The notes under the pieces are model-generated. The model ran no database searches. It was not told the DNA's origin and saw only the letters and a list, made by a program, of their open reading frames with translations. The position numbers and the translations under genes are program-made. A stretch of 6,852 bases of DNA from an uncultured Collinsella sp. (GTDB taxonomy: Bacteria > Actinomycetota > Coriobacteriia > Coriobacteriales > Coriobacteriaceae), in assembly GCA_902491135.1 (NCBI GenBank), contig CABUGR010000052.1:1-6852 (forward strand). The letters are read 5' to 3'. This document shows, one piece after another, positions 4,331 to 6,852 of this stretch (position 1 is its first letter; every line of letters starts with the position of its first letter).

Positions 4331-6631
4331 TTACTCGGCAGCGGCCTTGAACTTGTTGTAGTTGATCAGGCAGCCAGCCTTGACGATGGCACGCTCCTCT
4401 GCCGTCATATCGGCAATGTAGAGCTCAATCTGCTCGACCGCACCATCGGCGCGCACCACGTAGGCGGCGATGCCCTTCAGGTCGCCATCGAGCGCGGCGC
4501 GGATACCCGGCACAAAGACGTAGTCGCCCACCTCAAAGCTGGGCTCGGCCTCCATCTGGAAGGGCACCATGCCCCAGTTCATCACGTTGGAGCGATAGCG
4601 CTTGGTGGCGTACTCGTGGACGATGTTGGCCAGGCCGCCAATTACGCGCTGGCAGCTCGCGGCCTGCTCGCGGGCAGAACCGTCACCGGGCTTCTTGGCA
4701 TAGAGCATGGAGCCGTACTCAGTCGCCTTGGCATCGGCCGCGACACCCGCGCCGGTCAGCGCCTCAAACACGCTGGCAAGCTCGGCATCGAGTGCCACCA
4801 GGTCGCCCGCTGCCTCGCCGGCAACGCGGCGCTTTTCCACCGCGTCGACCTCCTTGGAGCGGCCCACGTAGGCAGGGTCGCGACGGCTGAGCGTAAACTC
4901 GGCCAAACCCAGCGGGTTGGAGCGGAAGGAGCTCGTCTCGCCCGAGGGAATGAGCTCGTCAGTCGTAGTGACCGGGTCCATGATCTTGGAGCACACCTTG
5001 AGAAGGATGTCGTCGCCGAGGGGCTCCATCGCGGGCCACGGCTTGATGTTGGGGCCCTCGACCAGCTCATCGGCCGGCTCCGCCTTGCCAAAGCCCCAGT
5101 ACACGCGCTTTTTGTACGGCGCGTCGTCAAAGGTGTACTCGCAGGCCTCGTCCCAAGTCTCCTCGGGCAGGTCGGTCGCCGGCGTCAGGACGCCGCCGTT
5201 AGCAGCCGTCGCCGCAATGGAGCGGGCGTCCATCAGGGCCACGGCGCTCAGCTGGCCATTACCCGGCTTGGAACCCTCGCGGTTGGGGAAATTGCGGGTG
5301 GTGTGGCGGATGGACAGGCCGTTGTTGGCGGGCGTATCGCCGGCGCCAAAGCACGGGCCGCAGAACGCCGTGCGCACGATCGCACCGGCCTCCATAAGGT
5401 CGTAGATGTAGCCACGACGCGTGAGCTCGAGCGCCACAGGTTGGCTCGTGGGATAGACCGACAGCGAGAACTCGCCGCAGCCGGTGTTGGCGCCCTTGAG
5501 CACGCGGGCAGCCTGGACCACGGAGTCGTAGTTGCCGCCCGAGCAGCCGGCGATAACGCCCTGCTGCACGTGCAGCTTGCCGTCGACGATCTTGTCGAGC
5601 AGGCTAAAGTGCGTCTTGCCCTCGCCGATCTTGGCGGCCTCGAGCTCCACCTCATGCAGGATGTCCTCGAGATTCTCGTTGAGCTCGTCGATCTCAAAGC
5701 CATTGGAAGGATGGAACGGCAGCGCGATCATGGGCTTGATGCTCGACAGATCGACCTCGACGCAGCCGTCGTAGTAGGCAACATCGGCGGGCTTGAGCTC
5801 GCGGTAGTCGTCGCCGCGGCCATGCATGGCCAGGAATGCGTGCGTGTCCTCGTCAGTTGCCCAAATGGAGGAAAGGCAGGTGGTCTCGGTGGTCATGACG
5901 TCGACGCCGTTGCGGTAGTCGGTCGTCATGCTCGCGATGCCGGGGCCCACAAACTCCATGACCTTGTTCTTGACGTAGCCCTTGGCAAAGACGGCGCGGA
6001 TGATGGCGAGCGCCACATCGTGCGGGCCGACGCCGGGGCGCGGGGCGCCCGTGAGGTAGATGGCGACGACGCCGGGATAGGCAACGTCGTAGGTGTCGCG
6101 CAGCAGCTGCTTTGCCAGCTCGCCGCCGCCCTCGCCCACGGCCATGGTGCCCAGGGCACCATAGCGAGTGTGCGAGTCGGAACCCAGGATCATCTTGCCG
6201 CAACCGGCGAAGTTCTCGCGCATAAAGGAGTGGATGACGGCGATGTGCGGCGGGACGAAGATGCCACCGTACTTCTTGGCCGCGGAAAGGCCAAAGACGT
6301 GGTCGTCCTCGTTGATGGTGCCGCCCACGGCGCACAGCGAGTTATGGCAGTTGGTGAGCACGTAAGGCAGCGGGAACTGCTCCATGCCCGAGGCGCGCGC
6401 CGTCTGGATGATGCCGACAAAGGTGATGTCATGGCTCGCCATGGCATCGAAGCGAATCTTGAGCGCCTCGGGATCTCCGGACGTATTGTGTGCCTGGAGG
6501 ATCGAATACGCGATGGTGCCACGCTTGGCATCCTCGGGCGTCTGCGTAATACCGCGCTCGGCGGCCTCGGCCGCAGGCACAACCTCGCTGCCGCCGCGCA
6601 GGTAGATGCCGTCCTCGTACAGCTTGACCAT
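4331..6631 (-). CDS. Aconitase-superfamily hydratase, YbhJ-like
   Basis: This 766-residue cytoplasmic enzyme belongs to the aconitase superfamily and most resembles E. coli YbhJ (about 750 residues), whose substrate is not established to my knowledge. The [4Fe-4S] ligands are visible: Cys363 in AGCSGGN, and Cys424 and Cys427 in FCGPCFG, close to positions 358, 421 and 424 of mitochondrial aconitase. Other catalytic-type motifs are NCHN (94-97), SDSHTRYG (from 151), TRNFPNREG (445-453, with arginines 446 and 451) and GDGSARE with Ser652 and Arg654, the equivalents of the active-site Ser/Arg in the swivelling C-terminal domain. It should therefore be a working hydro-lyase on a hydroxy or unsaturated di/tricarboxylate. 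The start at 6631 is chosen because GGGAGA lies 5 bases upstream of ATG and the family fold begins at once ([12 protein letters not shown]). An in-frame GTG 34 codons upstream (6733) has no good ribosome binding site. The gene appears monocistronic. It could serve as the cell's aconitase, but the context does not show this. Confidence 0.93.
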   Translation of the reverse strand: MVKLYEDGIYLRGGSEVVPAAEAAERGITQTPEDAKRGTIAYSILQAHNTSGDPEALKIRFDAMASHDITFVGIIQTARASGMEQFPLPYVLTNCHNSLCAVGGTINEDDHVFGLSAAKKYGGIFVPPHIAVIHSFMRENFAGCGKMILGSDSHTRYGALGTMAVGEGGGELAKQLLRDTYDVAYPGVVAIYLTGAPRPGVGPHDVALAIIRAVFAKGYVKNKVMEFVGPGIASMTTDYRNGVDVMTTETTCLSSIWATDEDTHAFLAMHGRGDDYRELKPADVAYYDGCVEVDLSSIKPMIALPFHPSNGFEIDELNENLEDILHEVELEAAKIGEGKTHFSLLDKIVDGKLHVQQGVIAGCSGGNYDSVVQAARVLKGANTGCGEFSLSVYPTSQPVALELTRRGYIYDLMEAGAIVRTAFCGPCFGAGDTPANNGLSIRHTTRNFPNREGSKPGNGQLSAVALMDARSIAATAANGGVLTPATDLPEETWDEACEYTFDDAPYKKRVYWGFGKAEPADELVEGPNIKPWPAMEPLGDDILLKVCSKIMDPVTTTDELIPSGETSSFRSNPLGLAEFTLSRRDPAYVGRSKEVDAVEKRRVAGEAAGDLVALDAELASVFEALTGAGVAADAKATEYGSMLYAKKPGDGSAREQAASCQRVIGGLANIVHEYATKRYRSNVMNWGMVPFQMEAEPSFEVGDYVFVPGIRAALDGDLKGIAAYVVRADGAVEQIELYIADMTAEERAIVKAGCLINYNKFKAAAE

Positions 6632-6852
6632 ACTGTCTCCCACTCTGCCCAAAAGATTTGGGCGCATAGCATACATTCGTTCAATATCGTGCCATAGAAC
6701 GGTTGCGAGTGGGTTACGAATCTGCGCGTTCACTTTATCTCAGTAAAGCAAAGGACGAGCCCCTTGCATCACTCTCTGGACAAGGAGTGTCCCAAAGTGC
6801 CGGCACAGACGATATGAGCAGGACATAAAAACATTGAGAGCCCCTGCTGCAT
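6632..6852. other. Upstream region of the hydratase gene
   Basis: No gene is seen. It holds a small dyad CTTTA/TAAAG (6733-6737 and 6744-6748), a stem GGACA/TGTCC (6778-6782 and 6788-6792) that extends through CACT/AGTG, and AGCAGG/CCTGCT (6817-6822 and 6843-6848). None has a T-run. I could not place a convincing promoter for the hydratase. The frame stays open for 34 codons upstream of the chosen start, which is common at this GC content. Confidence 0.4.

Noticed and set aside
4307..6697. A very long plus-strand open frame (796 codons) opposite the hydratase
   Set aside because: It is the antisense shadow of a GC-rich gene: low-complexity composition rich in Ala, Gly, Val, His and Arg, no recognisable motif, and the opposite strand holds a complete aconitase-family protein.
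6632..6733. A 34-codon N-terminal extension of the hydratase from GTG 6733
   Set aside because: No good ribosome binding site, no family-like sequence in it, and a strong site precedes ATG 6631.

Overview
The window looks like chromosome of a GC-rich gut actinobacterium, most likely Coriobacteriia and perhaps Collinsella-like. This is an inference from base composition, the flavour of the ClpB and hydratase proteins, and repeat types that I associate only loosely with that group; no marker gene proves it. No rRNA, tRNA, CRISPR array, integrase or transposase is visible.

Layout: (1) 1-981, minus strand: the N-terminal 327 codons of the disaggregase ClpB, running off the left edge. (2) 982-1427: a gene-free stretch with a GC hairpin in the clpB leader, an AT-rich inverted repeat that may hold the clpB promoter, and three tandem, evenly spaced dyads built on TGTAACA/TGTTACA. 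(3) 1428-4167: an accessory island of small membrane-anchored or exported proteins of unknown function. A minus-strand gene (1428-2076) is broken by a short frameshifting deletion, a plus-strand gene (3520-4167) is its intact paralogue, and an unrelated anchored protein (2311-2979) lies between them. (4) 4331-6631, minus strand: a 766-residue aconitase-superfamily hydratase of the YbhJ type with its iron-sulfur ligands intact. (5) 6632-6852: its upstream region, with small hairpins but no gene.

The island is full of short repeats. A hairpin of about 35 bp (CCACCACAAAG-loop-CTTTGTGG) occurs four times, always in the same orientation and close to the three small genes. A separate 37-bp sequence occurs twice; on the minus strand both copies read as the same C-terminal peptide, FSLGLEGR, followed by TAATAA. 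A 23-bp perfect stem lies between the convergent paralogue and hydratase genes. Four 9-bp tandem repeats (consensus xxxTAGTGA) lie upstream of the intact paralogue.

Functionally, clpB (protein disaggregation) and the hydratase (a metabolic enzyme of unknown substrate) appear to be housekeeping flanks. The region between them behaves like a hotspot where an exported-protein family has duplicated, decayed and collected palindromic repeats. The most unusual signal is the tandem dyad array at 1157-1375.
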